Positions 1 to 5,197 of a stretch of 9,188 nt of DNA are shown here, one piece after another (positions within the stretch are counted from its first letter, which is position 1; each line of letters starts with the position of its first letter). Both the position numbers and the translations under genes were made by a program. The stretch covers positions 1 to 9,188 of the forward strand of contig JALVZI010000324.1 of the NCBI GenBank assembly GCA_027022125.1, given 5' to 3'. Below the pieces are notes generated by a model that did no database searches, was not told the origin of the DNA, and saw only the letters and a list, made by a program, of their open reading frames with translations. The stretch comes from Anaerolineae bacterium (GTDB lineage Bacteria > Chloroflexota > Anaerolineae > 4572-78).

Positions 1-137
1 GCAAGCAGGGTGTTGATGGTTTCCGCATTGTGGCGGCGATATGTCGAAAATCGCAGCGTCGCGTTTTCGTCCAGCAGTGCCAGTTTCGCTGTGGTGGAAC
101 CGATGTCAATGCCCAGTTGGTAGCGTGGTTGTGCCAT
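1..137 (-). CDS. 2-hydroxyacyl-CoA dehydratase activase (BadF/BadG/HgdC family), N-terminal fragment
   Basis: Only the first 45 codons are present; the gene runs off the left edge. The protein starts MAQPRYQLGIDIGSTTAKLA. Residues 9-18 (GIDIGSTTAK) are the first phosphate-binding motif of the ASKHA ATPase fold, as in activators of 2-hydroxyglutaryl-CoA and benzoyl-CoA dehydratases/reductases. These enzymes use ATP to drive an electron from a [4Fe-4S] cluster into the dehydratase. The segment YRRHNAET (33-40) resembles the long activase-dehydratase fusion proteins rather than the short HgdC form; this is recall of family sequences and cannot be checked on this fragment. The start is supported by a GGGAGAG ribosome binding site 6 bases upstream. 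That site abuts a hairpin at 143-199. The gene is on the same strand as the TauE gene, 97 bp downstream of it. Acyl-CoA dehydratase activases suggest an anaerobic or facultative lifestyle. Confidence 0.85.
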   Translation of the reverse strand, partial: MAQPRYQLGIDIGSTTAKLALLDENATLRFSTYRRHNAETINTLL

Positions 138-142
138 TGTTT

Positions 143-199
143 CTCTCCCGATAGAAAATGGATGAATTCCAAATTGTTATGGTCATTCTATCGGGTGAG
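143..199 (-). promoter_or_regulatory. Leader hairpin overlapping the ribosome binding site of the activase gene
   Basis: Two arms, CCCGATAGAA (147-156) and TTCTATCGGG (186-195), are perfect inverted repeats. After one T/T mismatch they extend by three more pairs (143-145 with 197-199). The loop is 29 nt. Read on the minus strand, the distal arm runs straight into the GGGAGAG Shine-Dalgarno sequence, so the stem would include part of it. It could be a translation-controlling hairpin or an operator for a dimeric regulator. A weak promoter-like pair (TTGACC, 18 bp, CATAAC on the minus strand) lies in the same gap and partly overlaps the right arm. The structure is seen directly; its function is inferred. 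Confidence 0.5.
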
Positions 200-234
200 G
201 GTCAATATGTGTGTCAATTGAGGTTAACAGTTGG

Positions 235-1002
235 TTACAAAAAACTGCCCGCTACCTCCCATAAAAGTTTTGCCGAAATGAGAAAGAGCACGGCGGCATA
301 TACTTTTTTGATTGCCGGGGTTTTGGCTTTGTGCATCATAAACCGCGCGCCGAATTGCGACCCCAGCAGCACCGCAATCGCGGTGAACACGGTAATGCCC
401 AGCGGAAATTGTCCGTGCGCCACGTGCCCCAAAAAGCCGGAAAACGATGAAAATGTGACGACCATCGCCGTGGTGGCAGCGGCTTGTTTGGTGGGATAGC
501 CCATCCACATCAGCAATGGCACAATGATGAACCCGCCGCCGATACCGAGCATACCCCCCAGAAAACCGATGCCCAACCCGCTGACGCCGCCCCACAGCGT
601 TCGCTGTGCCAGCGACAGCGCGATATGTTCGCTGGCGTCCGGTTTTCCGGCGACCATCGTCATGCGGATGGCGGCGGCAATCACCGCCACAGCGAACGCC
701 GCCACCAGCCAATCGTGCGGAACCAGTGGCTCGACCAGCGCGCCAATCGGTGCGCCGATGACCGCTGTCACGCCCATCAGCCACATCCCTTTCCAGTCTA
801 CCAGCCCGGCGCGGCTGTACGGTATCAGCGCCAGCGATGTGTTCAACCCGTTGAGCAGCAATCCCAGCGGGATGGCGACGGTTTTAAAATCGAATCCGAG
901 CCAGTGCAAGGTGGGGATGTACACCATCCCCCCGCCCAAACCGAGCATCGCAAACAAAAATGATGCCAACAGAATAATGACTGCCGCAAGAAATGTAATC
1001 AT
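235..1002 (-). CDS. Sulfite exporter TauE/SafE family membrane protein
   Basis: A 255-residue integral membrane protein with the usual length and two-half layout of the TauE/SafE (DUF81) family. Each half carries the glycine-rich signature: GLGGGMVYIPTL at residues 21-32, and GFLGGMLGIGGGFIIVP at 146-162. Hydrophobic segments recur through the chain (about 3-20, 43-60, 73-90, 98-117, 138-165, 175-192, 202-217, 235-252). Members are thought to export small organosulfur or sulfur oxyanions such as sulfite or sulfoacetate, but most are uncharacterised, so the substrate here is unknown. The start is supported by AAAGGAC about 8 bases before the ATG. It lies 97 bp upstream of the activase gene on the same strand, so co-transcription is possible but not shown. 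I found no convincing promoter or terminator for it. Confidence 0.88.
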   Translation of the reverse strand: MITFLAAVIILLASFLFAMLGLGGGMVYIPTLHWLGFDFKTVAIPLGLLLNGLNTSLALIPYSRAGLVDWKGMWLMGVTAVIGAPIGALVEPLVPHDWLVAAFAVAVIAAAIRMTMVAGKPDASEHIALSLAQRTLWGGVSGLGIGFLGGMLGIGGGFIIVPLLMWMGYPTKQAAATTAMVVTFSSFSGFLGHVAHGQFPLGITVFTAIAVLLGSQFGARFMMHKAKTPAIKKVYAAVLFLISAKLLWEVAGSFL

Positions 1003-1252
1003 GATGAAAGTCCTTTCAGCACAAGTTTACCATTCGCTTTCAATGATATACCCGCTGTCAAATTTGAAGTGTTTTTTTGAGTGGGCGGGAGTGATGATTC
1101 CCCTGAAGAAACTAAAATTCTCACGCCAAGACGCCAAGAAAAGCAGAGATTGTAACTGCTCGTGCGATGGTATCGTGCCGATATTTCACCTTTTGATACG
1201 CCCTGCAGGCTAATCGGAATGAAATCGGCAGGGAGAAACGCATCGCAACCCG

Positions 1253-1281
1253 GTAGAGACGCCCAATTTGGGCGTCTCTAC
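1253..1281. repeat. Perfect 14-1-14 palindrome, GTAG...CTAC type (1 of 4)
   Basis: Arms GTAGAGACGCCCAA (1253-1266) and TTGGGCGTCTCTAC (1268-1281) are perfectly complementary around one central T. The structure is too tight for a normal terminator loop and has no T-tract. It shares its GTAG/CTAC ends with three further palindromes in this gap. Confidence 0.85.
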
Positions 1282-1345
1282 GAATCATTGACACTTGGCA
1301 AGGATTTGATTTCCCCCTGCAAGCCAAAACACAGACGTGACGTGG

Positions 1346-1375
1346 CGTAGAGGCGGCTCGCGAGCCGCCCCTACG
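1346..1375. repeat. 30-bp palindrome, GTAG...CTAC type (2 of 4)
   Basis: Two 15-base arms meet at the centre with no loop (GGCGGCTCG, then CGAGCCGCC). The only mismatch is A1351 opposite C1370. Sequences of the kind GTAGGGGCGGCTCGCGAGCC are, from memory, a common dispersed repeat in environmental bacterial genomes. Confidence 0.8.
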
Positions 1376-1409
1376 GATTTTAACGCGAACCGACCGATTC
1401 TTTTGGCTT

Positions 1410-1439
1410 CGTAGGTGTACACTGCAGCGTGCCCCTACG
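1410..1439. repeat. 30-bp imperfect palindrome, GTAG...CTAC type (3 of 4)
   Basis: It begins CGTAGG and ends CCTACG with a CTGCAG centre. Two mismatches and one G/T wobble occur in 15 pairs. It has the same ends and length as the element at 1346-1375 but a different core. Confidence 0.7.
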
Positions 1440-1460
1440 TTTTTCCCGCCCCCATAAGCA

Positions 1461-1679
1461 GTGAACTTATTGAAACTTTTTGTGTGACTGAATTTAAGCC
1501 ACGAATTTTCACAAATTTTACGGATTTTAAATGTCATTCCGGAATTTCCCGCAGGGAAATATCCGGAATCCACAGCAAAACATCGTGGATTCCCGCTTTC
1601 GCGGGAATGACATTTAAAAAATTGCCGATGGTTTCCGTAATTTTGGCACACTTTTCAAAAGTTTCATTTAGTTCAGTTA
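1461..1679 (+). repeat. 219-bp dispersed repeat, copy A
   Basis: This segment matches the reverse complement of 8596-8814 without gaps, with about 19 to 20 mismatches by hand count (roughly 91% identity). It begins GTGAAC and ends CAGTTA. Inside, 1531-1613 is an 83-bp element bounded by the inverted ends ATGTCATTCC and GGAATGACAT. That element contains two short hairpins: TTTCCCGCAGGGAAA, and ATTCCCGCTTTCGCGGGAAT, which has the same form as the dRS3-type repeat (ATTCCC-N8-GGGAAT) known from Neisseria. The flanks contain a CACGAATTTTCAC-like stutter. No coding capacity is evident, and its mobility mechanism is unknown. Confidence 0.88.
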
Positions 1680-1795
1680 CAAAAATCAGTGAAAATCTGC
1701 GTAATCCGTGCAATCTGTGTTCTATTTTCGTGTTCGTCGACCGGAGATTGCTTCGGCGTTGCGCGCCTCGCAATGACATTTTCCGCACCCTTTCC

Positions 1796-1840
1796 GTAGG
1801 GGCGAACTTTATGGTCGCCCGAAACAGGGTATGCCCCTAC
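1796..1840. repeat. 45-bp nested inverted repeat, GTAG...CTAC type (4 of 4)
   Basis: The outer arms GTAGGGGC (1796-1803) and GCCCCTAC (1833-1840) are perfectly complementary. An inner pair, GGGCGA and TCGCCC, overlaps the left arm and offers an alternative hairpin. From memory this resembles a widely dispersed GTAGGGGCGA-type repeat; no database check was possible. Confidence 0.7.
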
Positions 1841-1850
1841 GATTGTTCGA

Positions 1851-1892
1851 GATGACCAGTGACGAATGACCAATGACAAATGACAAATGACA
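1851..1892. repeat. Heptamer tandem array, six units of (R)(R)TGACN
   Basis: Six consecutive 7-bp units: GATGACC, AGTGACG, AATGACC, then AATGACA three times, trailing into AAT. The array becomes more uniform towards its right end, as expected from slippage. It ends just before the possible promoter at 1896-1924. Confidence 0.8.
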
Positions 1893-1895
1893 AAT

Positions 1896-1924
1896 TTTGC
1901 AAATATCTGCAAAGGGGATATAAT
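1896..1924 (+). promoter_or_regulatory. Possible sigma-70-type promoter upstream of the terminator
   Basis: TTTGCA (1896-1901) and a perfect TATAAT (1919-1924) are separated by 17 bp. A transcript from here would meet the hairpin at 1945-1971 before reaching arsR. It may therefore be a decoy, the promoter of a short RNA of about 45 nt, or part of an attenuated leader. Sequence match only. Confidence 0.3.
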
Positions 1925-1944
1925 CCCTCTCGAAAAAACAGTTC

Positions 1945-1973
1945 AACGCCCATTGAAATAATATGGGCGTTTT
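1945..1973 (+). terminator. Rho-independent terminator-like hairpin before the ars promoter
   Basis: A perfect 9-bp stem (AACGCCCAT with ATGGGCGTT) encloses a 9-nt loop and runs into TTT. An A-rich stretch on the left (1932-1938) would give a T-tract on the minus strand as well. No gene upstream needs it on the plus strand, so it probably insulates the ars operon from read-through out of the repeat region. Confidence 0.6.
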
Positions 1974-1979
1974 ATTCGG

Positions 1980-2006
1980 TGGTATATTTCAATAATTATT
2001 GAATTA
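1980..2006 (+). promoter_or_regulatory. ars operon promoter (extended -10) and ArsR operator
   Basis: A perfect 16-bp palindrome, TTCAATAATTATTGAA (1988-2003), lies 23 bp before the arsR start. After one mismatched pair the symmetry continues for two more bases on each side. AT-rich inverted repeats of this kind are typical ArsR/SmtB operators. It directly follows an extended -10 element, TGGTATATT (1980-1988), so the operator would cover the transcription start and ArsR binding would block polymerase. No good -35 box is visible. The palindrome is seen; the regulator assignment is inferred from position and family. Confidence 0.65.
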
Positions 2007-2026
2007 CTTTCGGGGGCAATGGCGAT

Positions 2027-2398
2027 ATGACGGACGAACAATTGGAGCAAATTGCAGCGGTACTGAAAGCAATGGCAGACCCGAATCGGTTGCGGATTAT
2101 GGACATCATCATGGAAGGCGAAACCTGCAACTGCGAGTTGACCGACCGGCTGGGGCTGGCGGCAAATTTGCTGTCGCACCATTTGCGCGTGCTGAAAAAA
2201 GCCGGGCTGGTCAGCAGCCGCCGCGATGAAATTGACAAACGCTGGATTTACTATCGGGTGAATGAAGAGGTGATAGCCGTGTGGCATCAATGGTGCAGCA
2301 CTTTTTTGAACCCCGACCGCATTCAGAATTGCAAAAAACTCTGTGGTCCCGAAGGGCAACTCATCCCGGTTGACCCCGAACATCTGGTGGTGGGATAG
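2027..2398 (+). CDS. arsR: ArsR/SmtB-family arsenic-responsive repressor
   Basis: A 123-residue winged-helix repressor of normal ArsR length. DNA-binding elements: MADPNRLRIMDII (16-28), the helix-turn-helix with recognition segment LLSHHLRVLKKAGLV (48-62), and the wing ending WIYYRVN (73-79). The metalloid site is the CxC pair C34/C36 in ETCNCEL, matching the ELCVCDL box of classical As(III)/Sb(III)-sensing ArsR proteins. Three further cysteines (C90, C102, C106) sit in the C-terminal tail and could supply extra ligands, as in ArsR variants that bind at a C-terminal site. In the family, As(III) binding releases the repressor from DNA. The ATG is preceded by GGGGGC at 2012-2017, a serviceable but not ideal ribosome binding site. 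It is the first gene of the ars operon and is preceded by a fitting operator. Confidence 0.93.
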   Translation: MTDEQLEQIAAVLKAMADPNRLRIMDIIMEGETCNCELTDRLGLAANLLSHHLRVLKKAGLVSSRRDEIDKRWIYYRVNEEVIAVWHQWCSTFLNPDRIQNCKKLCGPEGQLIPVDPEHLVVG

Positions 2399-2400
2399 GG

Positions 2401-2448
2401 ATTCGTTGAATCGCCCATTCGCTCATTCACAAATTTGCCTATTCGGAG
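2401..2448. repeat. Degenerate octamer tandem array between arsR and the permease gene
   Basis: Six 8-bp units fill the gap: ATTCGTTG, AATCGCCC, ATTCGCTC, ATTCACAA, ATTTGCCT and ATTCGGAG (consensus ATTCGCNN). The last unit provides part of the GGAGGA ribosome binding site of the next gene. Confidence 0.7.
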
Positions 2449-2455
2449 GAATTTT

Positions 2456-3508
2456 ATGACGGTTAAAAATATCTCGCTTTCAACAGAGAAATCATGGAAA
2501 CTCCCCGCGCTGACCGCTATTGCGGCGGTGGTATGGGTTGGGCTGTGGACGCAATTGCAGCCCTTTGCCGATTGGCTGACATATTCGGTGTTGCGGATTG
2601 CCCCCGAAACAAAACTGGGCGAGTCGGTCAACTTTTTTCTGTATGATGTGCCGAAAATCATTCTGCTGTTGGGCGGCATGATTTTTCTGGTGACGTTCAT
2701 CCGTTCGTTTTTCAGCACCGAGCAAACCCGCGCGCTGCTGGGCGGCAAACGCGAAGGCGTGGGCAATGTGCTGGCGGCGGCGCTGGGGGTCGTTACCCCG
2801 TTCTGCTCGTGTTCCGCCGTGCCACTGTTCATCGGTTTTGTGGAAAGCGGCATTCCGCTGGGGGTCACTTTCTCGTTTCTCGTTTCCGCGCCGATGGTGA
2901 ACGAAGTGGCGCTGGTGATGCTGTTCGGCATGTTCGGCTGGAAAATTGCCGGGCTGTATATGGGCACGGGGCTGCTGGTGGCAATCATCGGCGGTATGGT
3001 CATCGGGCGGCTGAAACTGGAACGGTATGTGGAAGATTTTGTGTGGCAAATGCAGGTCGGTACGGCGGCGCAGGGGTTCGAGTTCAAACCGACGCTGGAT
3101 GACCGCCTCCGCGATGCCGCCCGTGCCACCCGCGAAATTGTCGGCAAAGTGTGGATTTATGTCATCATCGGCATAGCAGTGGGGGCGGGCATTCACGGAT
3201 ATGTGCCGCAGAATTTTATGGCGAACATTATGGGACAGGACGCATGGTGGTCGGTGCCTGCGGCGGTGCTGTTCGGTATTCCGCTCTATTCCGGTGCTGC
3301 CGGAATCATTCCGGTGATTTACACGCTGATGGAAAAAGGCGCGGCAATGGGCACGGTGCTGGCATTTATGATGTCGGTGGTAGCGTTGAGTCTGCCAGAA
3401 ATGCTCATTCTGCGAAAGGTGCTCAAACCGCAACTGATTGCGGTATTCATCGCCATCGTCGGCACGGCAATCATTTTCACCGGATTTATGTTCAACATTA
3501 TTTTATAG
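2456..3508 (+). CDS. arsP: ArsP/DUF318-family permease (metal(loid) or organoarsenical efflux)
   Basis: A 350-residue polytopic membrane protein of the predicted-permease family PF03773. The diagnostic motif TPFCSCSAVPLFIGF lies at 114-128, with cysteines C117 and C119. SAPMVNE follows at 144-150. The second half repeats the layout: GIPLYSGAAGIIPVI (274-288) and SLPEMLILRKVL (312-323). A charged cytosolic stretch (about 187-230) joins the halves. Characterised ArsP proteins export trivalent methylated or aromatic arsenicals; relatives have been linked to Cu/Zn efflux, so the substrate is inferred from the ars context. The chosen ATG has GGAGGA 5 bases upstream. A TTG 21 bases earlier is in frame but would place that ribosome binding site inside the gene, so it is rejected. 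It lies 57 bp after arsR and 15 bp before the thioredoxin-like gene. Confidence 0.88.
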   Translation: MTVKNISLSTEKSWKLPALTAIAAVVWVGLWTQLQPFADWLTYSVLRIAPETKLGESVNFFLYDVPKIILLLGGMIFLVTFIRSFFSTEQTRALLGGKREGVGNVLAAALGVVTPFCSCSAVPLFIGFVESGIPLGVTFSFLVSAPMVNEVALVMLFGMFGWKIAGLYMGTGLLVAIIGGMVIGRLKLERYVEDFVWQMQVGTAAQGFEFKPTLDDRLRDAARATREIVGKVWIYVIIGIAVGAGIHGYVPQNFMANIMGQDAWWSVPAAVLFGIPLYSGAAGIIPVIYTLMEKGAAMGTVLAFMMSVVALSLPEMLILRKVLKPQLIAVFIAIVGTAIIFTGFMFNIIL

Positions 3509-3523
3509 AGACTGGAGGAAAAA

Positions 3524-3763
3524 ATGGTCATCAAAATTTTAGGTACAGGGTGCGCAAATTGCAAGCGAGCCAAAGCCATCGCGCTGAAAGTTGTGCAGGA
3601 TTTGGGTATTGATGCCAAAGTGCAAGATGTGACCGACATCCCCACCATTATGGGGTACGGAGTGACGGCAACCCCGGCGATTGTCATCAACGAAAAACTG
3701 GTGGGATACGGTGGCGTGCCTTCCCCCCAACAAATGACGAAAATGATACAGCAGTTTGTGTAA
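3524..3763 (+). CDS. Small thioredoxin/glutaredoxin-like redox protein (MTH895/TM0996 type)
   Basis: A 79-residue protein with a minimal thioredoxin fold: strand VIKILG, the active site C10-A-N-C13, and the cis-proline loop TATPAIVI (49-54, Pro51), then a final helix. Short relatives are annotated as redox-active disulfide protein 2 or thioredoxin family protein, and often sit beside DUF318 permeases and metalloid transporters. A likely role is to keep transporter or regulator cysteines reduced, or to carry metalloid thiols to the permease; neither is proven. The ATG follows a strong GGAGGA site by 4 bases. The 15-bp gap from the permease and 21-bp gap to acr3 indicate one transcript. Confidence 0.9.
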   Translation: MVIKILGTGCANCKRAKAIALKVVQDLGIDAKVQDVTDIPTIMGYGVTATPAIVINEKLVGYGGVPSPQQMTKMIQQFV

Positions 3764-3784
3764 CCTTCGCCGGGAGGAGGAACT

Positions 3785-4840
3785 ATGGCAGTTTCGACAC
3801 AAAAAAGTGTGACCAAACAACTTTCATTTTTAGACCGCTATCTGACGCTGTGGATTTTTCTGGCGATGGCGGTCGGGGTGGGCGCCGGATATTTCATCCC
3901 CGGCGTCGAGCAGTTCATCAGCAGATTTTCGGTAGGGACAACCAATGTGCCCATTGCCATCGGGTTGATTCTGATGATGTACCCCCCGCTGGCAAAAGTA
4001 AAATACGAAGAATTGGGCGATGTGTTCCGCAACTGGAAAGTGCTGGGGCTGTCGCTGGTACAAAACTGGGTCATCGGTCCCGTCGTGATGTTCCTGCTGG
4101 CAATTTTGCTTTTGCGCGGATACCCGCACTATATGGTCGGGCTGATAATGATTGGGCTGGCGCGCTGTATCGCCATGGTCATCGTGTGGAACGAGTTGGC
4201 AAAAGGCGATACCGAATATGCCGCCGGGCTGGTCGCGCTGAACAGCATTTTTCAGGTGCTGTTTTACAGCGTGTATGCTTATGTGTTCATCACCGTGCTG
4301 CCGCCGCTGTTCGGGCTGAAAGGCAGTTTGGTGGAAGTCAGTGTGGGCGAAATTGCCCGCAGTGTGTTCATCTACCTGGGTATCCCGTTCATCGCCGGTA
4401 TGCTGACGCGATATGTGCTGGTTAAAGCGCGGGGAAAAACGTGGTATCACCAGCAATTCATCCCGAAAATCAGCCCCATCACCCTGATTGCTCTGCTGTT
4501 CACCATTATCGTGATGTTCAGTTTGAAGGGCAATCTCATCGTGCAGATTCCGCTGGATGTGGTGCGCATTGCCATTCCGCTGACCATCTATTTTGTGGTA
4601 ATGTTTCTGGTCAGTTTTTGGATGGGACATGCCATCGGCGCGGATTATTCGCACAGCACCACCCTGTCATTCACCGCCGCCAGCAACAATTTTGAACTGG
4701 CAATCGCGGTGGCAGTGGCGGTGTTCGGCATCAACTCCGGCGAAGCCTTTGCCACTGTGATTGGACCGCTGGTGGAAGTGCCGGTGCTCATTGGGCTGGT
4801 GAATGTCGCGCTCTATTTCCAGCGAAAGTATTTCGGGTGA
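3785..4840 (+). CDS. acr3: ACR3-family arsenite efflux transporter
   Basis: A 351-residue transporter with about ten hydrophobic segments, the normal ACR3 size. The signature GLARCIAMVIVWN (124-136) holds C128, and NNFELAIA (301-308) holds E304. They correspond to the cysteine and glutamate shown to be essential in Corynebacterium ACR3 (positions 129 and 305 there). The protein exports As(III), and sometimes Sb(III), as a proton antiporter in the cytoplasmic membrane. The ATG is preceded by GGGAGGAGG, the strongest ribosome binding site in the operon, which fits a need for high expression. It is the last gene of the ars operon. No classic T-tract terminator follows, but the inverted-repeat element at 4861-4944 could form a large hairpin. 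Confidence 0.95.
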   Translation: MAVSTQKSVTKQLSFLDRYLTLWIFLAMAVGVGAGYFIPGVEQFISRFSVGTTNVPIAIGLILMMYPPLAKVKYEELGDVFRNWKVLGLSLVQNWVIGPVVMFLLAILLLRGYPHYMVGLIMIGLARCIAMVIVWNELAKGDTEYAAGLVALNSIFQVLFYSVYAYVFITVLPPLFGLKGSLVEVSVGEIARSVFIYLGIPFIAGMLTRYVLVKARGKTWYHQQFIPKISPITLIALLFTIIVMFSLKGNLIVQIPLDVVRIAIPLTIYFVVMFLVSFWMGHAIGADYSHSTTLSFTAASNNFELAIAVAVAVFGINSGEAFATVIGPLVEVPVLIGLVNVALYFQRKYFG

Positions 4841-4860
4841 AAATGAGTAATCGTACATGG

Positions 4861-4944
4861 TACACACCCCCTTCCTAACCCTCCCCCTCAAAGGGGGATG
4901 GGATTTTCCCCCTTCCCTTTGAGAGAGGGGGCAGGGGGAGGGTG
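4861..4944. repeat. Imperfect inverted repeat of C-rich and G-rich arms (MITE-like)
   Basis: The left arm (rich in CCCTCCCCCTCAAAGGG) pairs imperfectly with the right arm (CCCTTTGAGAGAGGGGG and onward) around a TTTT centre. The best part of the stem is CTCAAAGGG (4887-4895) with CCCTTTGAG (4915-4923). Repeats containing CCTCAAAGGG cores are common in environmental genomes, from memory. Lying 20 bp after the acr3 stop, it could also act as a transcript-end hairpin. Confidence 0.65.
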
Positions 4945-5020
4945 AAAATCCGGTCAGACAAATGGTTTGTTCAAAACACAATCACATCCTGTACTGTTAC
5001 AAAAATGATTCTAAAATTGA

Positions 5021-5143
5021 ACCACAGAGACGCAGAGGCACAGAGAAAAATAAGATTTGAGAGTCGGTAGTGCAGCGGTATCTGCAATTTCCGGCGCAAA
5101 ACTCAAGAATTTCAAATTCTCCGTGCCTCTGTGCCTCTGTGGT
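5021..5143. repeat. 123-bp MITE-like element with ACCACAGAG terminal inverted repeats
   Basis: The ends ACCACAGAGACGCAGAGGCA (starting at 5021) and the reverse complement of 5118-5143 match at about 22 of 26 positions. Both arms are built from stuttered CAGAG/GCACAGAG units. The roughly 70-bp interior (5047-5117) is non-coding. Elements starting with ACCACAGAG-type ends are widespread in environmental bacteria as non-autonomous repeats; no transposase is seen here and no target duplication is clear. Confidence 0.72.
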
Positions 5144-5167
5144 GAAAAGTTAACTTTTTTGCAGAGG

Positions 5168-5185
5168 GGTTGATATCTATCAACC
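5168..5185. promoter_or_regulatory. Perfect 8-2-8 palindrome just before patB
   Basis: GGTTGATATCTATCAACC is perfectly symmetric around a TC centre. It ends 12 bases before the patB ATG and directly touches the AAAGGG ribosome binding region. It may be an operator for a dimeric regulator or a small RNA hairpin beside the ribosome binding site. Function is inferred from position only. Confidence 0.5.
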
Positions 5186-5197
5186 GAAAGGGCAAAA

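Larger units (their letters stand above)
1003..2026. other. Gene-free repeat-rich region between the TauE gene and the ars operon
   Basis: No believable gene lies in these 1,024 bases; the short reading frames have repeat-derived, low-quality translations. The region holds a tandem CGCCAAGA pair (1123-1138), three consecutive palindromes of about 30 bp bounded by GTAG...CTAC, a 219-bp repeat with a second copy at 8596-8814, and a fragment like a commonly dispersed repeat (about 1683-1725, AATCTGCGTAATCCGTG). It also holds a segment ending in CTCGCAATGACA (about 1741-1777), a fourth GTAG...CTAC palindrome, a heptamer tandem array, a terminator and the ars promoter/operator. It reads as an accumulation site for short mobile-type repeats at a boundary between divergent genes. 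Confidence 0.8.
4841..5197. other. Gene-free gap between acr3 and patB
   Basis: These 357 bases hold two adjacent MITE-like inverted-repeat units (4861-4944 and 5021-5143), a 14-bp palindrome AAAAGTTAACTTTT (5145-5158) and an 18-bp palindrome before patB. No coding sequence is visible. PatB transcription must begin here, but no convincing promoter stands out. Confidence 0.75.

Noticed and set aside
1253..1439. CRISPR-like array
   Set aside because: The three palindromes share only their ends, have different cores and irregular spacing; no direct repeats separate unique spacers and no cas gene is near.
1121..1651. 176-aa open frame on the minus strand in the repeat region
   Set aside because: It is built from palindromes and the 219-bp repeat, has no ribosome binding site and no family resemblance; a stop-free accident of repeats.
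2435..2455. TTG start adding seven residues to the ArsP-like permease
   Set aside because: The GGAGGA ribosome binding site lies inside this extension and is ideally spaced for the ATG at 2456.
2492..3433. Long minus-strand open frame (313 aa) opposite the permease gene
   Set aside because: Its translation is rich in His, Gln and Arg, the typical antisense shadow of a hydrophobic membrane protein, and the plus-strand product has clear family motifs.
5021..5143. tRNA or structured small RNA
   Set aside because: The symmetry is confined to the terminal inverted repeats with CAGAG stutters; no cloverleaf or riboswitch core is seen.
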